64,000 nucleotides of DNA from Trichoplax sp. H2 (Eukaryota > Placozoa > Uniplacotomia > Trichoplacea). The stretch covers positions 124,001 to 188,000 of the forward strand of contig NOWV01000102.1 of assembly GCA_003344405.1 (NCBI GenBank), written 5' to 3'. Shown one piece after another: positions 1 through 12,600 of the stretch. The notes under the pieces were generated by a model. The model did no database searches. It was not told the DNA's origin and saw only the letters and a program-made list of their open reading frames with translations. The position numbers and the translations under genes are program-made. Each line of letters opens with the position of its first letter. Position 1 is the stretch's first letter.

Positions 1-121
1 TTGCTTTTCTACTTGCTTCTCCTATTCTCATGAATTTCATAGATTATTAAACTATGTATAATTGACTTATGTAGATAGTGGATCAGTTTTTAATGGGAAT
101 TTGATCTTAATTATTTTACAG

Positions 122-2520
122 CCATATCTACTGGATTCATGCTGGCTCAGCAGATTCACCAAAGATTTATCGTTGCAACTACGATGCGACCTATTCCACT
201 GTTCTTATCGAAGACGAATTGTATCAGCCAACATCACTAACAATCGATATTTCAAATTCCTCCAATCGGCTTTATTGGATTGATCTTGGAACTAGAACTA
301 TCTCATCTGCTCGTTCTGATGGCACGAACCGACATGATCTAGATTTCAATGTTAAAAGCCCAATCAACCCATATTCGGTGGCTATTTATTCCAAGTATAT
401 TTATTGGGCTGATCTTCAAGATAGTGCCATTTATAGAAGCTATAAATTACCCAAGAGCCCGTTTTATGCAGTACCTCAACTTGTTTTTAATCGCTTGAGT
501 GATCTAACTGGGATTAATGTAGTCAACAATTTTAATATGAAGGGTAAGATTGTCTCAATTTACAGTATACAGCATGAATTTTTAATTTCAATTCTAAACA
601 TATATTTATGTGTCGATATATGTGTTAAGATAAATATATATAAATATATATGTATATATATATAGAGAAAACCTATAAAATTACAATTACATTGAGAAAT
701 AAACATTGCATACATTTGACAAACTAGGTTCCGGAGCTTGCTCAAATCATAACTGCACCCATTTGTGCATAGTAGATTCTTATCAAAAATCAACTTTTCG
801 TTGTTCTTGTCCATTTGGCTATCGTATTCTCAATGATAGTCGAACATGTCAAGGTAAATATAATCAGATTTGATACGTCTTATAAGATACTAGCTTAGAT
901 TAACGCATTACTTATTTCTTCAAACTACTCGTATTAAAAAGCTTGGCTACTGAGTAATTTAATTTCTAAGAAATCAACTCCTGTTTTTATTCTATTGATA
1001 ATTAGAAATTAAAGAATGTGGGAAAGGGGAATTTAAATGCCGATCACCTAGCATCTCTACCTGTATTAATGAAAAATCAAGATGCGATAATATAATCAAT
1101 TGTATTGATAATTCAGATGAAATTAATTGTCGTAAGTTGAAATTTCTTACATTAAATAAAATATCAAGAAAATGGAGTAACTAGGTTCTAATTATTCCTA
1201 TGTTTTTATTTGCAAATCGAATCAATACTAAAATGGATAGCGAAATGTTCACCATTCCAATTTCATTGCAAAAACGATAAATGTATACCATGGCATAAAA
1301 AATGTGACGGCATTAATGACTGTGATGATAATTCCGATGAGTTTAGCTGCGGTAGGTGGACATCTATTACGATTTCTTTATTAATTACAGTTGCTAAAAT
1401 GCTTGCGCTAATTTTTTGATATTCATAACATTAATCTATTCCATGATTTAAGTTCTGATTTTGCTAGTTGCTTGAACAGAATAAATTAAAGTGAAAATAA
1501 CTGCATTTATCTTCTATTCAAACGTTATTATTCATTCACGATTTTTATTTATATTTATTATAACTATTTCTTATTTTATTTATATTTCAGTTTTTAATTC
1601 ATTAATATGATGCGTTCATTGTGAGATCATTTAAGCTGCAATTTTAGCTAATTATAGTAACGCTTCATTGATGACAATTATCTTGACTAATTATAGTTTT
1701 GAAACCCACAACGATTGCAGCAACAACAATTATTACGTTATCAAGCAAACCACCGACAAGCGTTACTGATTCACAAACTAAAGGTTTTGATTTCAAACAC
1801 TTGGTGATCATTTCTGTTGCTAGTGTGGCCTTTGTCCTCTTGTTGGTTGGAATTATCATATGGCGTTGTTCTAAACGAAAAAATAAAAAAGTAGACGATG
1901 TCCTAGAAACAAAAAGTGGCAAAACTTACATCGGACAAGGTGATATTAGAAATGACAACCAAGAAAGCAACATCGATGGCAATAATCAAACCAATACCAA
2001 TGGAAATAACATTACAGTTTCAATTAATCGCTTGCCCTTACCTGAGAATTACTCTACTTGTCGAGGATTATCACAAATTTATGGCAATGAAATTTCTGCC
2101 AAGAGCTTGGAAACATTTCATTCCAATCCACCACCTACACCTAATAATCTAAGTTCGGATAATGATGACCATTATGATATTGAAGGCGAGGACGAAGGTA
2201 CTTTGGTTGATGAAACCGATACTGCAGTGCTTGAGACTGATTCGGATTATCAATTTTATCACCCTCCTCCAAATACTTCCGATAGCGCATTTTCGGATGG
2301 GAGTACAATCAATATTTATACTGGCTTATATGCTCCACCACCAAGTAGTGTATCCTCTTCAAGCATAGCTGAAAATTCTGACTTTCAAGATCGAGATCGT
2401 TGTAGCACTTACTCCGATTGTAGCCTTAAATATGATAGTTATAGTTCTGTAACACCAGAAAAAATTGCACATAGGCAGCGAAAGAAATTTCATAAACGAG
2501 AAAATATAGTAACATTATAA
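122..2520 (+). CDS. LRP6-like: LRP5/6-like Wnt co-receptor, 3' part (5' end outside window)
   Basis: Five exons are visible: 122-543, 728-853, 1006-1131, 1241-1351 and 1697-2520, all joined by phase-1 introns. Exon 1 encodes YWTD beta-propeller blades ([24 protein letters not shown]), exon 2 an EGF-like module with six Cys, exons 3 and 4 one LDLR class A repeat each ([13 protein letters not shown] and [13 protein letters not shown] calcium-binding signatures). Exon 5 encodes a short juxtamembrane stretch, one membrane segment (about residues 34-55 of the exon, followed by RCSKRKNKK as stop-transfer) and a cytoplasmic tail of about 215 residues. The tail carries proline motifs PPPTP (2128-2142), PPPNTSDS (2263-) and PPPSS (2335-) in Ser/Asp-rich surroundings, like the PPPSPxS motifs through which phosphorylated LRP5/6 binds Axin. 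The order propeller-EGF-LDLa-TM-proline tail is that of LRP5/6; LRP1/2 tails have NPxY instead and none is seen. Two LDLa repeats are visible against three in vertebrate LRP6. Confidence 0.85.
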
Positions 2521-2979
2521 TTAGTAGAGTCTGTACCTGTCTAGAATTTATTCTATCGAATTTAAATTGCCTTTCATCACATCTATAAAATTAATATAGT
2601 ATGGATTAACACTAAAAGTATAAGTATTAATGCACGTAAATGTATGTGCAGATACTGTATGTTTGTATAAAAAATATCCAAGAAGAGCTTTAGCAAGATT
2701 GAGATTAGGCATATACAAGCGCAAACAATTCGTTACGATAGTTAAATGGCAATTGCCATATGAATCTCTATCACACTGATTTTATTGATAGCGTAGTAAT
2801 TTCACACAATTTTAAACAGTTGATGGAAGAAATGCAATTTCTATATTGTATGTTGTAAACCTTTGACATGATACTTATTTCCTGATATCCCATCACTGGC
2901 GGTATTACTCAAATTCCTTGCGGGATTATTATCTAGAGGAATACCATCATTTTTACTGTTCATTTCTTATTTGTTATTA

Positions 2980-3230
2980 CTATGCAGCAGTATGCACATC
3001 GATTTTTTCTCTCTATAAATCTTAAGATTATAATTTATGCAGCACCATGTTGGATGGTTTATTTTAATGCCGCTAACCAGACTTCAATAGTCGCACGCTC
3101 TCACTTATAATAGGTAGCAGTAAGCACATCGATTTCTTCACATTTAAAATCTTAGGATTGCAAATTATTTAGCACCATGTTGGAGGATTTATTTTAATGC
3201 CACTAACTAAATGTCAATGGTTGTACTTAT
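2980..3230 (+). repeat. Diverged direct repeat, two copies of about 115 bases
   Basis: The copy at about 2984-3100 and the copy at about 3113-3225 share long runs such as GCACATCGATTT, TTTAGCACCATGTTGGA (TGCAGCACCATGTTGGA in the first copy) and TTTATTTTAATGCC, with scattered substitutions in between. No target-site duplication or terminal inverted repeat is evident, so a simple tandem duplication fits better than a transposon. Confidence 0.75.
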
Positions 3231-4394
3231 GGCACTTCATGAGTAAAAGCAAGAAATTTAATTTCTGCTGTTGACTATTCTTCTCTCTAATTCTATGTAT
3301 TTCATGAATAGTGCTATTCAATAATATTTAAAGTTAAAACGCGGTACTTCATTTTTCTCCAGCTTGATATAACCTTCATGCTTTCCTCTAAGATTATCAT
3401 ATAAAATCTCTTACCATGATAATGGATGATTGTTTATAATTGATTTGAAAAACTATAAATTGTAAATAATAATTACTATGAAAGAAATGATTTTATGGTT
3501 CTATTGCTCTAATTATTATAATAATTTTCGCTGTTACTTACTACGTCAATATTAAGCAATGGACTCAAGATTGAACAAAAGAAATAAAGATACATTAAAA
3601 GATCTTCAATATACATCTAATTTGTTACTTTCAGTTAGAATATGGCCAAACATTGTTTGTTACAGGATCGGAATTGATAAAAATTTTAGTCTTATAACGC
3701 ATTTAAATCATTGTGAGATTGTACTATATGAGATTTTACGAATTCAGAAATAATTATCATGAAAACCGTGACTAAATCACCAAAGGTTATTATAGGTAGC
3801 TTGGTCAACAGCAGTATGGGCTATCTGTATCGGTTATATTGTAATCTTTATGGCTGCTTTAATATAGCTAAAATAAGTGATTCCTACTCTTCAGGGTTCT
3901 TAGGAGCATATCGCACGGTATATTCCAGTTTATTACTTAAGTGATATTGTAGATCAACAGATATGCGTATAATATTTATAAATATTCAACTAATATTGAA
4001 ATTTACTCTTTTCTAGAAGAGAGTAGATAAATATGGTGCTGCTGCCTGCTAAGGTAATATATTATTGTATTATCTATATCAAATATTGTTGAAAGGTTAA
4101 AAATGGCAGCACTAACTTTCATGATTTATCAAATTTATCAAGCCCTATACTGTAGTTTGCTATATGTTTATATGAGATTAATTTAAGCATTTTTTGGACC
4201 ATTACTATAAGATGAGATAACTTTATCAGCTAATTAAACTCGATCCAGATATTCAATAATGGAATTTTAAAATGACGCTCTATCAGATATGACAAGAACT
4301 GCGACGAATTGGAATTCATTGCTGAAAGCTTACTTGTACCTTTAACACTATTTCAAGGCTGAAAATTCTGTTTATTTTAAGAATACTTAATCTC

Positions 4395-5510
4395 TCTTCG
4401 ATATATTCTTAAAACTAGCTATCGTACAAAGAGATTGATTAGTAATATAAATTTGAAGTCGTAGAAAAGTCTATTTTGACATTGTATGCTCAACTTTGTT
4501 TACATTTCTGTTTTTACTAAGCACTAAAATAATTAAAATTATCTTCTTTATAAGATCAAATTAATAACGGCTAAAATCTTAATGTCAATTAAATGGTAAA
4601 TTAAGCCTTTAATATAAAATTTAATCTCAAGTAGATCTACTGTATAGTAGTTTTATCACAAGTGCTTGATCATTTTTTACTTGTGCTACTGATCTTGAAG
4701 AATAAATAGCCCTTTCGAATGTTTCTTTATCATGAAAGCTTTCAAAACTAAAGGTTTTCAATGAGTACGATCTAAGAATTCGATTTAGGTATGTAATATG
4801 AAGATATCTCAAAGCAGCCATATAGACCAATGTTATAAATTTCAGGACACTATCTGCGAAAGTAAAATCATTCGTTATAGAATATTTAATTCTTGTTGTA
4901 CCGGTACTGTACAAATAATTTACGACAAGAAGAAGAAGGATAATAGAATATTTCAAAATTTTTAACCTCTTTTAGCTAAATTCTTAAAATTAGCTATTAG
5001 ATAAAGAGATTGATTAGTAATAACAGTTTGAAGTCATAGAAAAGTCTATATTGACAAATTATACTCAAGTATACTTAAATTTCTATTTTTATTAAGCAGA
5101 AGATGATTAAAATTATCTTATTTATAAGATAAAATCAATAGTTAAAAAACTCAAAGTCAATTAAATGATAAATTATGCCTTTAATATAACTTTCAATTTC
5201 AAGTAGACCTAGAGTACAGCAAATTTTTTCATGTAATACTTGATCATTATTTACTTGTGCTACTGATTTTGAAGAATAAATGGCAATTCCTAATATCTTT
5301 TTCATGATGAGCTTTCAAAACTAAGGTTTTCTATAAGTATAATCTAAGAATTATCCGATTTAGCATACAATAACAGACTAAAGCCATAAATTTCAGAACA
5401 CTAACTACGACAGTAACCTATTTCTAATAGTATATTCATTTTTTATTATACTACACAAATAACATGCAACAAGTAAAAGAGGGATAGTTGAATATTTCTA
5501 ATCTTCATAA
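4395..5510 (+). repeat. Large diverged tandem duplication (about 550-600 bases per copy)
   Basis: The segment from about 4395 to 4975 recurs directly from about 4976 to 5510. Shared stretches include AAAGAGATTGATTAGTAATA, GAAAAGTCTAT, AATTAAAATTATCTT, CTTGATCATT, ACTTGTGCTACTGAT and AAATTTCAG. The copies differ by many substitutions and small indels. A 109-codon frame on the minus strand of copy 1 (4627-4956) is not open in copy 2. Confidence 0.75.
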
Positions 5511-5742
5511 ATAGGCAGTTAAGATGTTTACAGTAATTGGCACGGTAGTAAGTGTGTTACTTAAGTAAGCTGATTCCGTACTACACAGTTAAGATATAAG
5601 ATTTTTGAAGCAGTTCTTTGACACAGTCACTTTGTGTCTGTTAATAGAATGTTAATGTTGATTTACATATTTATATTACTAGAAGAAGTAAATCCGTTAT
5701 TAATATTAGATAGAACAAAAAAATGAGTGATCTTGATCTAAT

Positions 5743-8645
5743 TTAAAAGTAAGTTGTTAGTCCTTCATTTTTTATTTTTTCTGTAGATAATTCATACGTT
5801 CGATAAGTGGTACCATACATGTTAGGCAGTGTTGCAAAATCTCCATGATCGGTTACTAGACGATCAATTTAGGATCCACGATTAGTTATTAGAATCAGAG
5901 ACATGAGAAATTATGCGAAGGTGATCAATATATTCATTGAAGAAAAAGCATACCTGAAAATTGTCGAGGTCGACTAACATCATGAACTTGTGATTGTTGG
6001 ACTTGTTTAAGATCATGATTTTCATACGTTGAATACGTTGGTTTTAAACCACTAAAGGAAAAAATTCAATAAATTAAGTAAAATTATCTATTTTTATTGC
6101 TAAAAGAATATAACACTAAATAATTTAAATTAATGTAGATGTAAAGGATGTAATGGTCATAAAATTGAGCAACTCTATTCTCATAACACGGTAATATCTA
6201 CATTTAGAATTACCTGTTTGGTACAAAATTTGCAGATTTTGGAGTTCGAATCTCCTTAATTTTAGAAAAATAGGGATTTCTATCTGTTAAAGGTCCGGTT
6301 GGAGTTGGTAATTTAGGTAGTACGCTGCAAGAGTGAATATTAGTTTATGTTCGTTAATGCTTAAAAAAACCAGTCCAAACGGAATAACAGTGACATAAAG
6401 TTTATCCTTGCATATAGATTAGCTAAAAGGAAAATTATCTCAAGAAAATTTACTTAACTAATAGGTAGATTTATTCGAAAATAGCAAGTTAAATATTATT
6501 ATGGAAACGTCATATTATAGAGCTGTAATTTATTTTCTAGATCTAGTATTCAATTGATAGGCAAATGGGCTTACTTCTGCTTTGGACCAAATCCGCGAAC
6601 TTTCGGAAAATTTTCGCATGCCCAATAGGTAGCAATATCATTTTTTGCATAAGGCGCAATTTTCTCCTGGGTATGATGTTCAAAGCTCAACTGTGACTGG
6701 GTTGCATATGGATCAAAATATTTTTCTACATTACTTTTTCGGACGGACTCTTTAATGTAGATTGGCTTCAGCTTTCCGTCATTAAACTAAGTAAGAATCA
6801 TTTAATGATTAGGTAGGCGGTATAATCTTATTGAATAATATCACAACAAACACGATGGCCTTTCAATACTGCAATAGATTCGAATAGCGTATAAAATCGA
6901 AATTAGTCTTGTTGACACTACTTACTTGGTTTTGAAATCTAGAATGATGCTCATTTAAGATATGTGGCCGATTTGCACTTAAATTAATTTGGACATCTCT
7001 TTCTCCGTTGTAATTCGATTTCATTTCAGTATTTTGATTTCCTGTCGTTAGCTCTCGTCCTCTGGGAAGCGAATCGATCTACGCAAAGTAAATCATAGTA
7101 TCAGAGATTGTTGGCAATTGCAGCTAATTAAGGCCACAAAGATAAAGAATTCTTGTCAATAGCAATATAAAGTTTCGTTTTGAATCACTTATATCTTTAT
7201 CAAGCGACAATAAGTTAATGAAAATGCTAGAAATTGTAGGCAACATCTAAAACAGTTGTATCAAATTATTTCGTAATTTAGGCTTGAGATAATCTGGTAA
7301 TCGCTTTAATTGTATGAAGTTTAGGATTAGGATATAATTCAGAGACTTACTTTTTCTATAACATTGCCAGTATATTGAACTTGGTAGAAAGGTAGCGGTT
7401 TGGTGTATCTCGAATTTTTATACTGACTTGGGTTTTCATGATTATACAGTGTATCATTATTAGTTGTTGTATACATCTGTTTTGTCAGATTATATTTTCC
7501 TTCTCGTATTCCAAGAGGTATGGAATTTCTAGGAGCCTAAAAAAACAAAATGCCTTAGTAATAAATCTGATTGTGAAGCATTTGTACCATCAAAATTTAG
7601 CTAATTAATATGCTTGTAATTCTAGTTAACAAGCAATTGCCCCGAAGTTGTTGTCAATGGTATAATAATAAATACTCTAGAGAATGGACCGTAAACACAC
7701 GTTACTTCGCTAATTATTTATATCAATTTAGGATATTATTTTTAATTTCGAGCAAGCGAATTTAAACTGTCATGGTTACATTTGTTGAGAATTATATTAT
7801 CTAATTAATTCATAGTTCCCTTCCGAAGCCTAACTGATGTATGAAGACATTTGTCCATTAGTTTCAATAAATTTTGCGAATACCGTAGGCTAAATGTAAT
7901 AAAGAATGATCCATTGATCAATAGGTGGAACTTTAATCATTTCATACTTAGTCATTTAAACGATACACTGATTTCTAACTTAAAGGGATCTACTCATCAT
8001 TACGGATTTGAGCATGGAATTTAAAATCATGATTGTCGTCTAATTCATTACCTTTACCGCTAACTATAACAGAATTTTAGATAGAAAATCCAATTTTCCT
8101 AAACATTACAACAAATTATAGTATTTGACATCTTCATTTAAGCAACTCTAATAAGGTACGGAGTATAAAGTCCTTACAACTAGAAATTTTAATGGAAAGA
8201 GTATAAGATTGACCGCTATTTGTCGACAATTAGTTCCAGCATTAATAAAAATATTATAAGAAAGCTGCGTCTGTATTTGAATTCATCTAATAGTAGAGCA
8301 ATTATAGCGTTTACTATCTTTATTCAAACAACCCCTAGTAAGGTACGGAGCATAAAGTCCTTAGAGTTAGAAATCTTAATGTAAAAAGTATTGGATTTGA
8401 CTGCTATCTGTCGAAAATTAATTTGAACACAAATAATTTTATTCGAAAATTGCATCTTTACCCCAATTCATCTATACCTAATGACAATATTATTCTCTAA
8501 TTATTCTCTCATATTAATTCGAGCAAAAAGTTAAACCTTAATTGGCATATACCTTAAAATTAGAGCTAGGAAATGGACCGTCGGGACCAGGGTTATATCC
8601 AATTCTAGTTGAAGTAGTTAATGTTGGCTGATTACTATCAATCAT
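5743..8645 (-). CDS. Seven-exon gene of unknown family, candidate ciliary/axonemal protein (321 aa)
   Basis: Minus-strand exons: 8645-8553, 7536-7351, 7078-6926, 6786-6575, 6324-6214, 6051-5954 and 5855-5743. Each has an AG acceptor and GT donor in phase with its neighbour, and the total is 966 nt, exactly 322 codons with the stop. The start chosen is the first ATG of exon 1 (AAAATG context). The product is hydrophilic and rich in Tyr, Asn, Pro, Thr and Arg, with short phrases such as TRIGYNPGPDGPFP, SLPRGRELTTGNQN, DPYATQSQLSFEHH, NDIATYWACENFPKVRGFGP, GLKPTYSTYENHD and LPNMYGTTYRTYE. No signal peptide, membrane segment or enzyme motif is seen. I do not recognise the family with certainty. 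The Tyr/Pro/Gly-rich, extended character resembles microtubule inner and axoneme-binding proteins (SAXO, STPG, SPMIP type), and it lies head-to-head with a KIF6-like kinesin across X-box-like sites. The gene structure is strong; the function is inference. Confidence 0.75.
8150..8430 (+). repeat. Intronic direct repeat, two copies of about 95 bases
   Basis: Inside the first intron of the unknown minus-strand gene, the stretch starting AAGGTACGGAGTATAAAGTC (about 8153) recurs as AAGGTACGGAGCATAAAGTC (about 8340). Both continue through TAGAAAT(T/C)TTAATG, an AGTAT block and GCTAT(T/C)TGTCGA with roughly 20 percent divergence. It looks like another old local tandem duplication. Confidence 0.7.
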
Positions 8646-9601
8646 TTTGTAGGCTTTATCTAATGTTGTCGATTGTGCTGATGAATTCGATTTATATTGT
8701 ACATAAAATTCTATTTCAAATTAAGATCGAATGTTTCTTGCACTGGAACTGATCCTATTAATTTATAAAGTAGTGAATAAAAAAGGAACCGAATCGATGA
8801 TTTAAAATGATTTGAGCGATAATTGTAACTATTGCTCTATAAGAAAATAAATGGAGAAGTAGGTTATGAATATGGATACATAATGAGAATCTAACTTCCT
8901 CGATGTCCGTAGAATTTTAATAACCAGGTTGCTATGGTGATAAGAAAGCGTGATCAGTTGTGATGGTAACCTCCTGCTAGCAACTTATCATGCATGGTAG
9001 AGTATCTCGATTTCAATAAATAAAATTATCATGACAATAAAGCCGTTAAATGGCTCTAGTGATTGGTCGATAGAATACTGTTATTGGCTATCCAAATGAA
9101 ATACGCAAAGTCAAACTGAATATGAATTACTCTAGTCTATCTCAATCTAGACACTTACCCTATTATGCTATTAGTCTGTAAGGAGAGTAGCAAATAAAAT
9201 CAGAATAGTAACTTGTTCAGTATGATATTGTAAGGCATGATTGATACGTTATTTATCTTCATACTAGATAATTTCAAGTTTATAAAGTGAATAGTAAAAG
9301 TGGACAAGTGATCTAACGATAGGTGAATAATATTATACTGGTAGTAGAGTTGATGGATTAATAAAATTTTATTCATATCGTTATATCTCGTAACATAATA
9401 TTGCTAGAATAAGATCATCATTTATTACTTTTTCTGCTCAAATTGCTCTCAATGATTGTTCCGGCTAAAGTCAAGAAAATTAGCGTCATTGACTGAACGT
9501 AATTAAAAGAATTAACGTGTTGCAGTTACTTATTATTAATCCTTCAATATCTTTTCCAATTTACCATTTTAATCCTATAACCCATCTTAAAATGTTGATC
9601 C
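8646..9601. promoter_or_regulatory. Divergent promoter region with two RFX X-box-like sites
   Basis: This 956-base spacer separates the starts of the unknown minus-strand gene and the kinesin. It contains GTTGCTATGGTGAT (8928-8941) and GTTGTGATGGTAAC (8957-8970), 29 bases apart. Both resemble the RFX X-box (GTTGCC-AT-GGCAAC type): the first has an intact left half, the second an intact right half, each with the AT spacer. RFX sites are established control elements of ciliary genes; KIF6-type kinesins are ciliary. No TATA box is obvious. The sites are seen; their use is inference. Confidence 0.5.
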
Positions 9602-12600
9602 ATGGGTCACATTAAAACATTCTTAAGAGTTAAACCGAGTAAAAATCCTTGTAAATACTTTGTCGCATCAGATCAGTCTATACGAGTTAGTTTACCCGAA
9701 TCATTTTTCTCCAATAAGTTTAATAAAAGTCAACATCAACGGATTATAAGTCATGAATTTCTTTACGATGGCGTTTTTGGACCTGATGCCTTACAAGATC
9801 AAATTTTTGAAGCAGTGGCTATGCCTGTAGTGGACAGATTTCTTCAAGGCTATAACGGTACAATATTTGCATATGGTCAAACTGGTTCCGGTAAAACTCA
9901 TACCATCGATGGTAGCCAAAAATATTTTCAAGATAGAGGCATAATACCTCGCATCCTATCAGCAATTTATGGTAACATCAAGCAAATAGATAGCAAAGAT
10001 ATCTCTATCCACGTTACTTATATGGAGATATATAAGGAAGTAGGATATGATTTGCTCAATCCTGCAACAAAAGCTGGCTCTATGATTATTGAGTTGCCAA
10101 GGGTATGCTAAGAAATTATTATTTCGATTCAGTTTTAGTTTAGAAATATAAGTGCGAATATGGAAATAAATTTTAAGCTAATCTTTCTATTTTAGAACTA
10201 TTTTCAAGCAAAATCTATTATGTTTTATAGCTATATATCCCTTCTAGTATCTTATTTTACACTTAATAGTTATTTCGCTAACTTCAATACATAACTACTA
10301 GAAGAGTATATGCAGACGTCTTATTTCATCGAAAGATTTTAGGCCATGTTCTGTAAGCGTTACTATCTGAAATATAGTAAATAATGGCTAGATTTTTGCA
10401 TTAGTATAGGCTAAGTTTGCTAACAAGCACAAGAAAGTATCACACGTTTCACAATTTGCTGTACTTGAAGTAATTTTAATCACTTTGAGTGACCGTTTAT
10501 TATAATTTATCGATTGGTCTTTTACTAGATATGTTCATATCGACTATAAGAAATTATCTAAATTTCAGAAGATTAAGCATAGCACATACAATACTACTTT
10601 ATCAACCAGATTGCTGCAATCGACTATTTAAAATATCGAATCGTTACTTTATACTTAGTACAATAATTTATCATTTCTTAGTCTTCAGAGCTGTGTTCTC
10701 AACGCAGATAACTTAGGCTACAGAATTACATTACTCTATTTTATTCTTCAGCCATAATATTATTTAGCAGAAATATTACGAAAATATGATTAGTATGCGC
10801 CAATGTTTTGATGATACTGCTATAGAATACCATTTTAGTTACTACGAGTTAAATGATAGTTACCTTATTAAAGTTATAATTTATCCTTCTTATATAGACT
10901 TAAGTTTCGCCAGTAAAAGAATTATATGAGCAATTTCATGACATTAATTACCATGGAACTTTGTTAGAACCTTGTGGAAAATAATTTTAGATCAATATTC
11001 AACTGTATCGATAGCTTCTACATACTGTTTACCTAACAGTCCAAAATTTGGTCTACATAATTCACTGTTTCTTCAATGTTCACAGCTAGTGATTAGCAAA
11101 TATATAGCTATATTTTAGGCTACTAGTACATGTTAGCTTTTAACATTTTACTCTTGTAACCTTACACCCTCGCGTGATAGTACTTCAAAATTATTCTTTA
11201 TATATTTTCGTTAAGACTGCAACCCACTAATTGTCCCTGCATTAATCAGTATATGTATCCACTTTGAACAGAGCTTTACCATGGTATTATCTTATTTAAT
11301 CTTTATTAACTTCCAGTTTATTTTTCTCATTTCCGGCTAGGTTCAAATATTAGATGGTGGAAGAGAAGGTGCACTTATCCGTAACTTATCTTCTCACTTA
11401 GCTTCAAACGAAAGAATTGCTCAAGATCTGATGTTCCAAGGCAGAGCTAATAAAAAAATTGCCGAAACGCCTATGAATCATAATTCATCTCGATCCCATA
11501 CAATATTTACCATTATACAAACTACAACATCTCAGGATACCCCGACAATTACAAGGTCAGTAATTCTTGAGAAAGAAAATTGAATCTTCATTGAGTCCTA
11601 AGTAAAATACTTTTGTATTTAAGTATATTAATTAATACTAATGAAAGTAATGTAAGAAAATAACTTTGTTCTTTCGCTGATCGTTAAATTCATAGTTTAA
11701 CTATTATAGGAAATAAAATATCAAAATCAGATTAGTAATGTCTGCTTCATAAATCCTCTTTCGCTTTACGTTTATAAATTAATGCCTTTACCTTCTTTCT
11801 GTTAGCTTATACTAATTGCTCCTATATACTACAGTAGTATTGAAAAATTGCAAACTAATCATCTTTAGTACAATTTTTTTATTTATAGCTGTAGATACTT
11901 TTGACCTTAGAGTGATAGATTTGATGATAAAAGGTGTAGAATATTTTACAATAAAAGTATAGATAGCATTGTGCCGTGAGTACTAAGAGAGAAGTGGATT
12001 TTATATTTGAAACTTCTAAGGCTTGTTAATATAGATACATACAAATTAGGATCTTCTGTACTGGTACTTATAACAAATGGTAATGATTATGCTCGTTTTA
12101 TAGATTGAAATATCTTGTCCATAACTTTTTTCTCCTAGATCTAAACTTCATATTGTTGATTTGGCGGGGTCTGAAAGAGTTTCCAAATCAGGGCTATCGG
12201 GCAAACATTTAGAAGAGGCTAAATTAATCAATCTTTCTCTATATTATCTTGAGCAAGTCATTATAGCACTGCAAGAAGATATAAACTATGCAAGTAGACC
12301 CAACACCACATTAACTAATTCAAAAAAGAATCGTTGGTAAGATAAATAAATATACCTCATCTAAATTAAGGAATTTTTAAGTTTGACTTTATATCTACTA
12401 AGATTGCCGATATTATCGAAATAACTCTATTTTCATGATTAAATGTTATTCTAGGCAAAGATCTAATAGCGCTAATACAGTCCGTTCTGGTAGTAGCTCA
12501 GTTAACATATCTAAACATGTGCCTTATCGAAATTCTCTCTTGACTATGCTCTTGAAAGACAGCATAGGTGCTATAGAGTTTACATGACTACTACAATGAT

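Larger units (their letters stand above)
2521..5742. other. Intergenic tract between convergent genes, with local duplications
   Basis: No gene is recognised between the receptor stop codon and the stop of the minus-strand gene at 5743. Short open frames here have no recognisable family. The tract is AT-rich and is shaped by two old local duplications listed separately (2980-3230 and 4395-5510). A 109-codon minus-strand frame at 4627-4956 begins with a hydrophobic, signal-like stretch, but its counterpart in the second duplicate copy is broken by frame changes, so it is probably not maintained as a gene. Confidence 0.6.
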
